Assembly: GCA_900317935.1 (NCBI GenBank)
Contig: ONIU01000030.1
Span: 1-57,856 of the forward strand
DNA length: 57,856 bases
Source of the DNA: an uncultured bacterium
Lineage (GTDB): Bacteria > Muiribacteriota > Ozemobacteria > Ozemobacterales > Ozemobacteraceae
Direction of reading: 5' to 3'
Shown here: positions 34,615 to 43,235 of the stretch, piece by piece
Numbering within the stretch: position 1 is the stretch's first letter
How the letters are laid out: the number at the start of each line of letters is the position of its first letter
The notes under the pieces: generated by a model
What the model saw: the letters and a program-made list of their open reading frames with translations, nothing else
Told to the model about the DNA's origin: nothing
The model's database searches: none
Translations under genes and position numbers: made by a program

Positions 34615-35961
34615 CTTCGTCATCATCGCCGTCAAGATATTCATCTAGATATTCATCAACATCTTCTTCTTCGCTACTGCTTTCTTCACCTTCAAGGTCT
34701 TTATGAAGATTCTTTTTGGAGTTATCCCAGACACCAATGAAGTGATCTATTGGACAATCTGGCTTGCTTCCGTCGTCAGTAGTCATTTTGCGCATAAAAT
34801 GTCTGACACCGGTGGCACCATTCCCAAAATTATAAAGCATTGTCAGTTCTATATTGCCCTTCATAACCTGCTTTGCACACTTAGCTTTGTTATCTTCAAA
34901 GTCTTCAGGAATGTCTGCGAAAACACAGTTACCAAGTTTTTCATAAATGTAATTGCTGATTTCTTCGTAATCATTTGAATAATCTTCTGGCTTATCGTTA
35001 GGAACATTGAAAGCATAGCAAACTTGAGTAAGCTTATTGTTTTCGAAGATATATTCAACTTCTGCTGTATGTTTGCAATAATAACCTTTATAGAATAGAG
35101 AATTGCCAGTATCTTCGATTAAAGGCCATTTAACTGCTTTTTTTACAGTATCCATCTTGTCGCCCCACTTGAAAGGAACTAGATCTATACATGCGCCTTT
35201 ATATTTTTTTATCTTGGTATGTTCATCTGAAGATTTTTTAGCTACTTTTTTATCTTCTTTCTTTTTCTTTGGCTCTTCTTCAACTTCTTCTTCGGTTTTA
35301 TCAGCAGATTCATCTAAGGCTTCATCACCGTCTAATTCTTCTATATCTAGATCTGCTGCGTCCATGACTACAACAGCATGGGAAACCATAGGTTCATCAG
35401 CACCCTCTTTATAATCTTCATTCTTTTCTATATAGTGGCTTATTAAGGTTTTCTTATTATTTACAAGCCACATATCTGTATAATCAACTTCTCCATTTGA
35501 AAGCTTTTTCGCATATTCTTCTGCTTTTTTCTTTATATTTCTAGGAGATTCAGCTTGAATACAGTATTGAGAGCCATAAGTATCATTCAAGAATTGAGAT
35601 ATTCTAGCAAAATCTTTAACTGTATCAACAGGCTTTTCTTTCTCATCTATGCTGATAGAATAAGAGACACCATTGAGTTTTTCGCTTTCAAAAAGAAAGA
35701 CTATAATTCCAGAAATATCTTTATTAGTAGAAGAAATTGCTAAAGATTCTTCATCTTGTTCAATAATTTTATCTTTAATTTTTTGGGAAACCAAGCATAT
35801 TTATATTTCTTAATTTTTGCTTCGCTTGCTTTTTTTTCAGCTAATTCTTCGTAAGAGCCCATTTCATCATCTGTTGCCTTTTTAGACTTTTTGGCAGCAA
35901 AAGAAGTAAATGGAATGAGTGAACAAATCAAAGTGAGTATCAATATTTTTTTATAAAACAT
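34610..35961 (-). pseudogene. Exported two-domain protein, split by a one-base frameshift
   Basis: Two frames together encode one protein. 35961-35740 gives a signal peptide (MFYKKILILTLICSLIPFTSFA) and the start of domain 1; 34610-35794 gives the rest. They join at a run of six A on the minus strand (T6 at 35779-35784). Adding one A restores a 450 aa reading frame in which WFPKKIKDKIIEQDEESL aligns without gaps to KFGSTKAEVKEHEKDSTL of the 205 aa relative at 36.6 kb. The repaired protein has two copies of that ~140 aa domain separated by an acidic/Lys-rich linker and ends in an Asp/Glu tail. The 394 aa reading alone would need a TTG start and lacks an export signal. Real mutation, phase-variable A-tract or sequencing error cannot be told apart here. 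Confidence 0.75.
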
Positions 35962-36020
35962 TTTTATCCTTTAAATATATATTTTTCTAGCAAGATCCAT
36001 CATATCACTAGCTGCAGACC

Positions 36021-36465
36021 TTAAATATTTGGGTCCACTATTTGAGGAACATAATTAACCTGCATATTGCCGTTACCTTGGTTTGTAATAGTAAAAACAG
36101 CTTTGATTTTTCCTGAATAATAATAACAATGAATAATAATAACAAGTTACTATAGTTTGCCCTTTATCATTTTTAGATGAATTATTCCAGCTTTTCTCTG
36201 GAGTATTAGCTTTAAAATGAACAGTACATCCACCATTAATATTTATTTGTCCATTAGCCAAGAAAGAAACAGTGTGCTTCATTACTATTTCATCACCATA
36301 GAAATAAGTATAATATTCTGTTATCAAACCTTTTCCGTCTATTTTCTTAGAAAAGCTTTTATGTGGAGCGTTTTTATGAACATGATACTGCGCAGCACAA
36401 GCTGAATAAGTACAAAAAGCAACAGAAATAAAGACACAAATAGCCAATAATCTTTTTAAGAACAT
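36021..36465 (-). pseudogene. HVHKNAPH-domain exported protein, frameshifted by a 16-bp duplication
   Basis: The open frame 36073-36465 encodes a signal peptide and QYHVHKNAPHKSFSKKID, matching the C-terminal domain of the 267 aa protein, but its end (LLLLFRKNQS) is out of frame. A perfect tandem duplication of 16 bases (units 36114-36129 and 36130-36145) shifts the frame. Removing one unit gives YYYSGKIKAVFTITNQG and an end in VDPNI at the stop 36021, matching TFYGGKIISTFTLTPLG and IDPNI of the paralogue. The ancestral product would be exactly 142 aa. AAAGGG precedes the start, so the gene probably broke recently, or its copy number switches. Confidence 0.82.
36114..36145. repeat. Perfect 16-bp tandem duplication
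   Basis: Two identical, adjacent copies of a 16-base unit (TGAATAATAATAACAA on the plus strand). Sixteen is not a multiple of three, and the duplication disrupts the reading frame of the HVHKNAPH-domain gene. Confidence 0.95.
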
Positions 36466-36540
36466 TTTTTACCCTTTCATGATATAGAGAATTAGGATAA
36501 TACATTTTGATTATAAGGGAAGAAAAGGATTTTGGCAAAG

Positions 36541-36570
36541 AAAAAACGCTTGGGTTACCAAGCGTTTTTT
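36541..36570. terminator. Terminator after the 205 aa gene
   Basis: Perfect 12-base stem AAAAAACGCTTG/CAAGCGTTTTTT with loop GGTTAC, 39 bases beyond the minus-strand stop at 36609. The symmetric A/T ends would allow use from either side. Confidence 0.88.
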
Positions 36571-36608
36571 GTCAGATTTCAATTGATAAAACTATCAGTT
36601 TTAACAAA

Positions 36609-37226
36609 TTACTTAGCAGCTTCTTCGCCTTCTGCAGAATTAAGCTGACCAAGAATAAGATGACAAATTGGAGTAACTACAGCAGTTTTCTTAGCTTCTT
36701 CATCCATATCTTCAGTAGACATTTTTTCACTGAGAATGTGAGAAATTGTGAAGTTTTCTTTTTTCCAAACTGTTGAAGCAACAACTTTACCTTCTTTGAT
36801 TGCCTGAGCTAATTTAGCAGGATCTTTAAGAAGAGCTTCATCTTCAGTAGTAATAGCCTGTTCGTCAGCCTGGCCATAAACCTGTACAAAAGCTTCGTTG
36901 ATTTTGTTGTAATCTTCAATGTACTTAGCCAAATCTTCATGGTCATTAGCTACATATATAGCACCAGCTACCATTTTACCATCTTTATCAAAAGAATAGC
37001 AATTCTGGCTTTTTCCCAAAAAATCAGAAGTTTCGCTAAATACTATTTCTTCGTCATTTTCAAGAACAAGAGTGCTGTCTTTTTCATGTTCTTTAACTTC
37101 AGCTTTAGTAGAACCGAATTTTACATCGCCAAAATAATCACCTTCTGGAGCAGCTTCTTGAGCAAAAGTAACAGAAGTAAGAGAAAGAGCTACGATTAAA
37201 GAAATAAATATTTTTTTGAAATTCAC
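36609..37226 (-). CDS. Exported single-domain relative of the split two-domain protein
   Basis: 205 aa with signal peptide (1-22, VTFAQEAA). The start is GTG with AAAGGGG upstream. The mature part begins YFGDVKFGSTKAEVKEHE, a pattern like other exported small domains whose first strand reads '(F/W)G-x-S/T-x-E-x-V', followed by a strand-rich core and YEKLGN/VYGQADEQ-type helices. It shares this domain with both halves of the 34.6-36.0 kb gene. The tail is acidic but short. Function unknown; first gene of the minus-strand exported cluster, with its own terminator. Confidence 0.72.
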   Translation of the reverse strand: MNFKKIFISLIVALSLTSVTFAQEAAPEGDYFGDVKFGSTKAEVKEHEKDSTLVLENDEEIVFSETSDFLGKSQNCYSFDKDGKMVAGAIYVANDHEDLAKYIEDYNKINEAFVQVYGQADEQAITTEDEALLKDPAKLAQAIKEGKVVASTVWKKENFTISHILSEKMSTEDMDEEAKKTAVVTPICHLILGQLNSAEGEEAAK

Positions 37227-37443
37227 TGTATATATTCCCCTTTCAATGTGGAATGGGTTACTTTTATATCATATTTTTACAATTTTTCAATCTTTTTTTT
37301 GTAATTTTTTCTTAACATTCTCTTAACATATTAAAAACACAACAAAATTTAATAAAAAGAAATAGTTTGCCACGGTACAAAAAATTGAATATACTTTATT
37401 GTTTACTTAAGCAGTAAAAAATCTATAAATAGGAATTAAGCAA

Positions 37444-38319
37444 ATGCTAAACAAAAAGAACGATTGGGGAGCATATTTGTATTTAATGCCTGTAATAATT
37501 ATATTATTCGCATTTCATGTGCTTCCAATTTTTATGGCACTAGGCGTAAGCTTCTATGAATGGGATTTAATAGGTAATCCTGAGTTTGTTGGAGCAGGAA
37601 ACTACACTCGTCTTTTTGACGATCCAATGTTTTGGAAGTCAATTTGGAATACCATTTATTACGCAGCTTTAAGTATTCCTCTGACAATATTCCTGTCAAT
37701 GGGTATTGCCATCTTGCTTAATAATCCTATTAGAGGGCTTGGTTTTTACAGAACAGCCTATTTTATTCCAGTTGTTACTTCAATAAACGCAGTAGCAATT
37801 GTCTGGAATTTTATCTACCATCCGGAAATAGGTCTTTTAAATAAAGTAATAGGCTGGTTTGGAATCTCACCCGTAGCTTGGTTACAAGACCCCAACTGGG
37901 CTATGCCTGCTATCATTCTCATGAGCGTTTGGAAGGGTCTTGGGAACAATATTATAATCTTCCTAACCGGTTTGCAGAATATCCCAAAACATCTTTATGA
38001 AGCAGCCCGTATTGATGGAGCTAACCGTTGGCAGCAGTTCATTCATATTACTTGGCCAATGCTTTCCCCAACGACATTCTTTATTTTTACAATGTCAGTC
38101 ATAGGTTCTTTCCAAGTATTCTCACAAGTCTATATGATGACACCTCGTGGTGGTCCATTAAAGAGCACTATGGTTGTAGTTTATTACCTCTACCGCAAAG
38201 CTTTTGACCAATTTGAATTTGGATATGCTTTAGCAATGGCATTTGTTCTTTTCTTGATTATATTTGCTTGCACTCTATTCAACAAGCTTTATATTGAAAA
38301 GAAAGTTCACTATTCTTGA
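37444..38319 (+). CDS. ABC sugar transporter permease, MalF/LacF type
   Basis: 291 aa with six predicted membrane helices, the size of the LacF/UgpA-type inner-membrane permease. The EAA loop that docks the ATPase reads EAARIDGANRWQQFIHITWP (about 186-205). AGGA precedes the start. It is followed 11 bases later by a MalG-type permease and then by a binding protein, making a carbohydrate importer of the CUT1 class. No ATP-binding subunit is encoded here, so a shared ATPase (MsmK-like) from elsewhere is expected. Confidence 0.92.
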   Translation: MLNKKNDWGAYLYLMPVIIILFAFHVLPIFMALGVSFYEWDLIGNPEFVGAGNYTRLFDDPMFWKSIWNTIYYAALSIPLTIFLSMGIAILLNNPIRGLGFYRTAYFIPVVTSINAVAIVWNFIYHPEIGLLNKVIGWFGISPVAWLQDPNWAMPAIILMSVWKGLGNNIIIFLTGLQNIPKHLYEAARIDGANRWQQFIHITWPMLSPTTFFIFTMSVIGSFQVFSQVYMMTPRGGPLKSTMVVVYYLYRKAFDQFEFGYALAMAFVLFLIIFACTLFNKLYIEKKVHYS

Positions 38320-38330
38320 GGTGACTAATT

Positions 38331-39287
38331 ATGCATGAAATAAAACATCCAGAATATATACCAGTTCACATAATATTAATTCTAGGCGCTTTCTTTATGC
38401 TATTTCCATTTGTTTGGATGATTAGTGCCTCATTTAAAAGCAATTCTGAAATAATTAAAAGCCCAACCGACAAAATCGTTTTATTACCTGATTCAATAAG
38501 ACCTTCTTTCTTGAATGACGAATCAGATATAAAACGCATCAAAGAACAGAAAGAAATAGATGACGCATGGTATGCAACACCAGAAAATGAACGAGACCCA
38601 AGAAAGAAACCCTTTGAATGGTGGGATAACTATAAGAATGCTTTGAAAGCTCAGCCTTTCTACAGATTCTTCCTGAATACCTTATTCGTAAGTATTACAG
38701 TCACAGCGGTTTCTCTATTCTTTGCCTCCCTGGCAGCTTATGCATTTGCTTTCTTTAATTTCCCAGGTAAAAACCTTGTATTTTTGATGATTTTGGGAAC
38801 TATGATGCTACCTCAACAGGCATTATTGATTCCAAACTACATCATGCTTTCAAAAATGCACTGGATTAACACCTACTTAGCATTAACCGTTCCTTGGTTA
38901 GCTTCTGCATATGCCGTCTTCTTCTTAAGACAGTTCTTTATGCAATTACCCAAAGACCTGTTTGAAGCCGCAATCATAGATGGCTGCACAAGATTTGGTT
39001 TTTACTGGAGAGTAGCGCTTCCGCTTTGCAAGCCATCTCTTGTTACAATGGGCGTTTTCTCTTTCCTTTCTAACTGGAATGCATTCGTATGGCCGTTAAT
39101 CGTAACCAACGATACTAACTTGAGAGTTATCCAGGTCGGGTTAAGTTATTTCTCTTCTGACGCAGGAAATGAATGGGGTCAGTTAATGGCTGCCTCCACG
39201 ATGACTATACTTCCATTGGTTATTATGTATTTCTTTGCCCAGAAACAGTTTGTAGAATCTTCTGCAACTTCAGGTATGAAGGAGTAA
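38331..39287 (+). CDS. ABC sugar transporter permease, MalG type, with charged insertion
   Basis: 318 aa, six-helix CUT1 permease; the EAA loop is EAAIIDGCTRFGFYWRVALP (about 212-231). Compared with typical MalG proteins (~275-290 aa), the region after the first helix (about residues 45-108) carries an extra segment of roughly 40 charged residues (NDESDIKRIKEQKEID, NERDPRKKPFEWW) that should lie outside the membrane and might touch the binding protein. GAGGTGA precedes the start. Four bases separate it from the binding-protein gene. Confidence 0.9.
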   Translation: MHEIKHPEYIPVHIILILGAFFMLFPFVWMISASFKSNSEIIKSPTDKIVLLPDSIRPSFLNDESDIKRIKEQKEIDDAWYATPENERDPRKKPFEWWDNYKNALKAQPFYRFFLNTLFVSITVTAVSLFFASLAAYAFAFFNFPGKNLVFLMILGTMMLPQQALLIPNYIMLSKMHWINTYLALTVPWLASAYAVFFLRQFFMQLPKDLFEAAIIDGCTRFGFYWRVALPLCKPSLVTMGVFSFLSNWNAFVWPLIVTNDTNLRVIQVGLSYFSSDAGNEWGQLMAASTMTILPLVIMYFFAQKQFVESSATSGMKE

Positions 39288-39291
39288 GAAA

Positions 39292-40722
39292 ATGGAATTC
39301 AAATTGGGTAAAAACAATAGATTTAGATTAACCGGAATGGATGTATTCTTAATCATAGTTCTTTTTGTCTGGATACTCATAGTTTATCAGATTTTCTGGG
39401 CTGATACTGGAGATGAAAAATCGAAGTCCAATGCAAATCTGAATGGGAAAACAGAAATAGTCTTCTGGCATGCTATGGGTGGTCCCCTTGGCGAAGCCAT
39501 GGATAAACTAATAAATCAATATAACAACAATCCAAATTCTAAGTGCTATGTAAAAACAATCAATATGGGTGGATATGACACCCTGCAGAAAAAACTTCTT
39601 GCTTCTTTGATTGCTAACGAAGCTCCAGATATCGCTCAATGTTTCGAAACCCTGACAAAGAAATTTATAAAGCATAAAAAAATAGTTTGCATTGATGATT
39701 TAATCGAAGCCGACATCAAAGAAGGAAAAACAAATGAAGATATCAGAAAAGATATTATTCCTGCTTTGCGTATAAACAATACTTTTGCCGGGAAATTATA
39801 TTCATTTCCTTTCAATAAAAGTGTTCAAGTTCTTTACTATAACAAAGACATGTTCCAAGAAGTTGGCTTAGATCCTGAAAAACCGCCGAGAACCTTTAAA
39901 GAACTTCGTGAATACTGTCAGAAAATCGTTGATTTCTATAAAGCCAAAGGCGAAAAGGACAAATACGGTTATGGTTGCGCAAAGTCTAATAACTGGAGTT
40001 TCTTAAATAGAATCAAAGCGAACAAAGGTTATATAGTTAAACGTGATACTGATGGCACTTTAAAGTGCGGTTTTAATGAAAAAGCAGCTATTGATTCTTT
40101 AACATTTCTTCAAGATATGCTTAAAGATGGCTTAGCCAAAGAAGGTCAGGCATTCGACCATCAGAACGAATTTATGGCTAAGAAATGCGGAATTATTGAA
40201 TCAAGTGTTACAAGTAAAATATATATGAATCCAGATTTCAGACTTGGTATGGCACCTGTGCCTGGCATCGAAGACGAAAGCCTGCCTGGCGGAGTTTACA
40301 GAAGCACTATTCTCTCTGGTACCAATATCTGTATTTTCAACAATAACGACCCGAAAAAAATCGAAGGAGCCTGGGATTTCATCAAATGGTTTACTAACAC
40401 AGAAAACGGTGTAGATTGGAGTATCGGTACCACCTACATGCCTGTAAGAATATCATCTGTAAATTCAGAAAAAATGAAACAAAAAATGAAGGAAGATCCA
40501 AACCTGAATGCAATATATGGATATCTTGACAATCTTGCATTTGAACCAAGAATTACTGCCTGGTTTGAAATTCGTGACCTTATTGCTGATTACCTTGAAA
40601 GATGTACTCTTGAACACAAAGACCCCAAAATCTATTGTGCTGAAATGGAACGTGACATTAATGCTATGCTAAAACACGTTACTGATACAGACGACAACAA
40701 AGAACTTGGCAATGTAGACTAG
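39292..40722 (+). CDS. Membrane-anchored extracellular solute-binding protein, family 1
   Basis: 476 aa substrate-binding component of the importer. The core from about residue 55 starts TEIVFWHAMGGPLGEAMDKLI, the standard opening of family 1 sugar-binding proteins, with LLASLIANEAPDIAQ and YYNKDMFQEVGLDPEKPP further on. Unlike most such proteins it has neither a lipobox Cys nor a clear cleavage site: a basic N-terminus is followed by one helix (GMDVFLIIVLFVWILIVYQI, 15-34), so it is probably anchored by this helix. GGAG precedes the start. The substrate cannot be read from sequence; a carbohydrate is likely by family. Confidence 0.9.
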   Translation: MEFKLGKNNRFRLTGMDVFLIIVLFVWILIVYQIFWADTGDEKSKSNANLNGKTEIVFWHAMGGPLGEAMDKLINQYNNNPNSKCYVKTINMGGYDTLQKKLLASLIANEAPDIAQCFETLTKKFIKHKKIVCIDDLIEADIKEGKTNEDIRKDIIPALRINNTFAGKLYSFPFNKSVQVLYYNKDMFQEVGLDPEKPPRTFKELREYCQKIVDFYKAKGEKDKYGYGCAKSNNWSFLNRIKANKGYIVKRDTDGTLKCGFNEKAAIDSLTFLQDMLKDGLAKEGQAFDHQNEFMAKKCGIIESSVTSKIYMNPDFRLGMAPVPGIEDESLPGGVYRSTILSGTNICIFNNNDPKKIEGAWDFIKWFTNTENGVDWSIGTTYMPVRISSVNSEKMKQKMKEDPNLNAIYGYLDNLAFEPRITAWFEIRDLIADYLERCTLEHKDPKIYCAEMERDINAMLKHVTDTDDNKELGNVD

Positions 40723-40757
40723 TAAAAGGCTTTCTTCTTTCTTAAAGAAGACAATTC

Positions 40758-40796
40758 AAAAACCGCTTGAATTAAATACTCAAGCGGTTTTTTTTT
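40758..40796 (+). terminator. Terminator of the ABC importer operon
   Basis: Stem AAAAACCGCTTGA/TCAAGCGGTTTTT with a 9-base loop and a T-tract, 36 bases after the binding-protein stop. Confidence 0.9.
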
Positions 40797-40887
40797 ATTT
40801 AAAAATTTAGACAAGCAAAATTAAATTAGATAACTCTAATTTTTATGTTGATAATTCTTTTAAATGCCTGTATACTATTACATAAAT

Positions 40888-40967
40888 AAGCCAAATGGGA
40901 TATTAAATTCACAGTTTTGGCTTTTAATAAAAGATTGCAACAGCATATTCAGAGCTAGCATTGCAAT
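40888..40967 (+). promoter_or_regulatory. Two inverted repeats in the leader of the clostripain gene
   Basis: An 8-base repeat AAGCCAAA/TTTGGCTT (40888-40895 with 40916-40923) and a 7-base repeat ATTGCAA/TTGCAAT (40934-40940 with 40961-40967) lie just before the AAAGGA ribosome site. They may fold in the leader RNA or be operator sites. Confidence 0.4.
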
Positions 40968-40988
40968 AGAAAGAAAGGACCTTAATTA

Positions 40989-42389
40989 ATGAATAAAAAC
41001 TTAACAGCTTTTCTTGCTTCTACAGCAATCATGTTCTCTACTGCTAATCTAGAAGCAGCAAAGCAGAATACCCAAGTAAAAAAAGCAGTAACTAAAGACT
41101 GGACGATAGCAATTTTCCTTAATGCAGATAATAATCTTGATTATTTTGGCGTTCAAGATCAGAAAGAAATGGCAAAAGTTGGTTCCAATGACTACATGAA
41201 CATAGTTACTCTTATAGACCGAGAAAGAGGTCCTGCTCAAATCAACTATATTGAAAAAGACAATATAAAGAAAATCAAGGATATGGGCGAACTTGACATG
41301 GGCGATTACAAAGAATTTGTCAAGTTTGTCAAATTTGTTAAAGAAAATTATCCTGCAAAGCATTATTGTTTCAATATTTGGAATCATGGTTCTGGTTGGA
41401 AAGATAAACGTAAAGATATAGTAAGAGGCGTTTCTTATGATGATTCTTCAAATAATCACATTACAACCAATCAGCTTTCTGTTGCATTAAAAGAAGCAAA
41501 TCAAATATTAGGCCAGAAAATTGATGTATTGGGTTTTGATGCTTGTTTAATGCAGATGGCAGAAGTTCTTTATGCTTGCAAGGATTATGCAAAATATATG
41601 GTAGCTTCAGAAGAAACAGAACCAGGTGACGGTGCTCCTTACGATGAAATACTAAAAGACGTAAAGAAAGGAATGACTCCTGCTGACTTCGCAGATAATT
41701 GGGTTGGTTCCTATTTAACTTCTTATTCAGAATTGGGAGAAAATTTTCAGGCAACAACTCAGTCAGCAGTTGATTTAAGCAAAGTAGACAAATTAACAGA
41801 TGCAATTAATGGCTTTGCAAAAGCTGTTATTGCAGGTAATCATGCTGGTATAGTTGGAAGAGCTCAAGCTTGGTCTCAGCATTATGCTTATTATGAAAAT
41901 ATAGATTTAATAAGTTTGCTAGATTCTATGAAAACTTATTTAAAAGATGTTAAAGACCCTGGCTTAACAACTGCTATCGAAAAACTTCGTGCAGCAGAAA
42001 AAGAAGCTGTTATTTCCCATGGTTATACTGATGAAAAATTAGAAAATTCCAATGGAATTGCTATTTTCCTACCATCTGGAATAGGTGCCAGCGTTCCTAG
42101 CCTATATAAGGAACTTGCATTTGCAAAAGATACTATGTGGGACGAAATGATTGTCGAAATGGGAAAAAGAGCAATTATCGACGAAGTAATAAAAGATGTT
42201 AAAGCTGGTAAGACAGCTTCATTCAAAAAAGCTGTAGCTCAAGCTAAGAAAGAACCCACCAATACTGTATATCGTTCTCTTTTAAGAGAAATGAATTTTA
42301 TTTATGCCTCTGAAAATGCAGTGCCAGCAAAAAATAAAGCAGAAGTTGAAAAACTTCTTAATGATTTGAAAGCGGCTGTTAAACGATAA
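40989..42389 (+). CDS. Exported clostripain-family (C11) cysteine protease
   Basis: 466 aa. Signal peptide to about residue 24 (NLEAAK). Clostripain-like catalytic residues are visible: NHGSGW with His133 and DACLMQM with Cys186, spaced as in family C11. After WTIAIFLNADNNLD (residues 38-51) the fold continues through YMVASEETEPGDGAPY, another family landmark. C11 enzymes cleave after Arg or Lys and mature by self-cleavage. AAAGGA precedes the start, and a terminator follows at 42417, so it is a single-gene unit. With the zincins at 31-33 kb it makes three secreted proteases in 12 kb. Confidence 0.92.
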   Translation: MNKNLTAFLASTAIMFSTANLEAAKQNTQVKKAVTKDWTIAIFLNADNNLDYFGVQDQKEMAKVGSNDYMNIVTLIDRERGPAQINYIEKDNIKKIKDMGELDMGDYKEFVKFVKFVKENYPAKHYCFNIWNHGSGWKDKRKDIVRGVSYDDSSNNHITTNQLSVALKEANQILGQKIDVLGFDACLMQMAEVLYACKDYAKYMVASEETEPGDGAPYDEILKDVKKGMTPADFADNWVGSYLTSYSELGENFQATTQSAVDLSKVDKLTDAINGFAKAVIAGNHAGIVGRAQAWSQHYAYYENIDLISLLDSMKTYLKDVKDPGLTTAIEKLRAAEKEAVISHGYTDEKLENSNGIAIFLPSGIGASVPSLYKELAFAKDTMWDEMIVEMGKRAIIDEVIKDVKAGKTASFKKAVAQAKKEPTNTVYRSLLREMNFIYASENAVPAKNKAEVEKLLNDLKAAVKR

Positions 42390-42416
42390 AGCATTTTTTT
42401 CAGATAAGTAATATAT

Positions 42417-42446
42417 AAAAGCTTGGGATAAATCCCAAGCTTTTTT
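42417..42446 (+). terminator. Terminator of the clostripain gene
   Basis: Perfect 13-base stem AAAAGCTTGGGAT/ATCCCAAGCTTTT with an AA loop and T-tract. Heptad array J starts two bases later. Confidence 0.92.
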
Positions 42447-42447
42447 C

Positions 42448-42475
42448 GTAGTTAGTAGTTGGTTGTTATTGTTGT
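42448..42475. repeat. Heptad-period array J
   Basis: Four units, GTAGTTA, GTAGTTG, GTTGTTA and a degenerate fourth; short and less certain than the others. Same placement rule: directly after a gene's terminator. Confidence 0.45.
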
Positions 42476-42521
42476 AGGAAATAAGTATTTTATATATAAT
42501 TGATTGAAAGGAGTTTTAAAT

Positions 42522-42740
42522 ATGTGCAGTAAATCCGAAATGGAATTTTCTATTTTTCTGATTCATCAAATGGCTGAATTTTGGCATAAAACTCCATCAG
42601 AAGTATATAATATATTAGATTCTTCCAATATACTAGATAATTATATAATTAAACATTATGACGTTCTTCACTCTATGGGTAGCGAAAGTTTAATAGAAGA
42701 CATCAATGATTATATAAAAGAAAAACATATAATATGTTAG
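42522..42740 (+). CDS. DUF3791-like small protein (module gene 1, putative antitoxin)
   Basis: 72 aa from the ATG at 42522, which follows AAAGGAG at good distance; an upstream in-frame TTG at 42504 overlaps the ribosome site and is not the start. The sequence EMEFSIFLIHQMAEFW and YIIKHYDVLHSMGSESLIEDINDYIKE fits the DUF3791 pattern (helix, then 'YDVLH..G', then 'DI..Y'). Such proteins typically sit next to DUF3990 ADP-ribosyltransferase-like proteins. It overlaps the next gene by 7 bases. Antitoxin role is inferred from context. Confidence 0.75.
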   Translation: MCSKSEMEFSIFLIHQMAEFWHKTPSEVYNILDSSNILDNYIIKHYDVLHSMGSESLIEDINDYIKEKHIIC

Positions 42741-43213
42741 TTTACCACGGTTCTATATCAAAAATAGAATTTCCAAACGTAAGTTTTTCAAAAAAATATT
42801 TAGATTTTGGAAAAGGTTTTTATCTTACTACTTTTCAAAAACAAGCTGAAAAATGGGCTTCTCGTAAAGCAGACAGAGTAGAGTCTGGTATTGCCACTGT
42901 CAATGTTTACGAATTAAATGAAGATTGGAACGATTTTAAAGCTTTGAGATTTGATTACGACAATGAAGCTTGGTTAGATTTTGTCTGTCAGTGTAGAAAA
43001 GGAGAAGAGATATATAAAGAATATGACATAATTGCTGGACCTGTTGCTGATGATGATGTTTTTAAGACAATAAATATGTATTTCAGGAAATTGTGGGACA
43101 AAACAAAAACCTTAGAAGAATTGAGATATTATAAAACAAGCAATCAAATCTGTATAACAAATCAAAAAGCTGTTGAAAAACTACTGACTTTTAAATCTTC
43201 ATATAGAGTTTAA
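42734..43213 (+). CDS. DUF3990-like protein, ADP-ribosyltransferase-type fold (putative toxin)
   Basis: 159 aa. It opens MLVYHGS (His5) and continues DFGKGFYLTTFQKQAEKWA (Tyr30), the His...Tyr pattern of ADP-ribosyltransferase-like folds; a Gln in NQICITNQKAVEKL near residue 143 sits where the third catalytic position (Glu or Gln) would be. This is the DUF3990 layout. It overlaps the DUF3791-like gene by 7 bases and is followed by another small acidic gene. NAD-dependent modification of a cell target is the likely biochemistry, but target and activity are not visible. Confidence 0.78.
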   Translation: MLVYHGSISKIEFPNVSFSKKYLDFGKGFYLTTFQKQAEKWASRKADRVESGIATVNVYELNEDWNDFKALRFDYDNEAWLDFVCQCRKGEEIYKEYDIIAGPVADDDVFKTINMYFRKLWDKTKTLEELRYYKTSNQICITNQKAVEKLLTFKSSYRV

Positions 43214-43235
43214 TAATTACGGATTGATAATAATT

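Noticed and set aside
35775..35800. Programmed -1 frameshift joining the two halves of the two-domain protein
   Set aside because: The run is only A6 preceded by CCC, so the P-site codon cannot re-pair well, and I see no stimulatory stem just downstream; an indel is simpler. Not excluded entirely.
36114..36145. Programmed ribosomal frameshift in the HVHKNAPH-domain gene
   Set aside because: The frame change is fully explained by the perfect 16-base duplication; no slippery heptamer is needed.
42504..42522. Upstream TTG start for the first DUF3791-like gene
   Set aside because: It would place the start inside the AAAGGAG ribosome site that serves the ATG at 42522.
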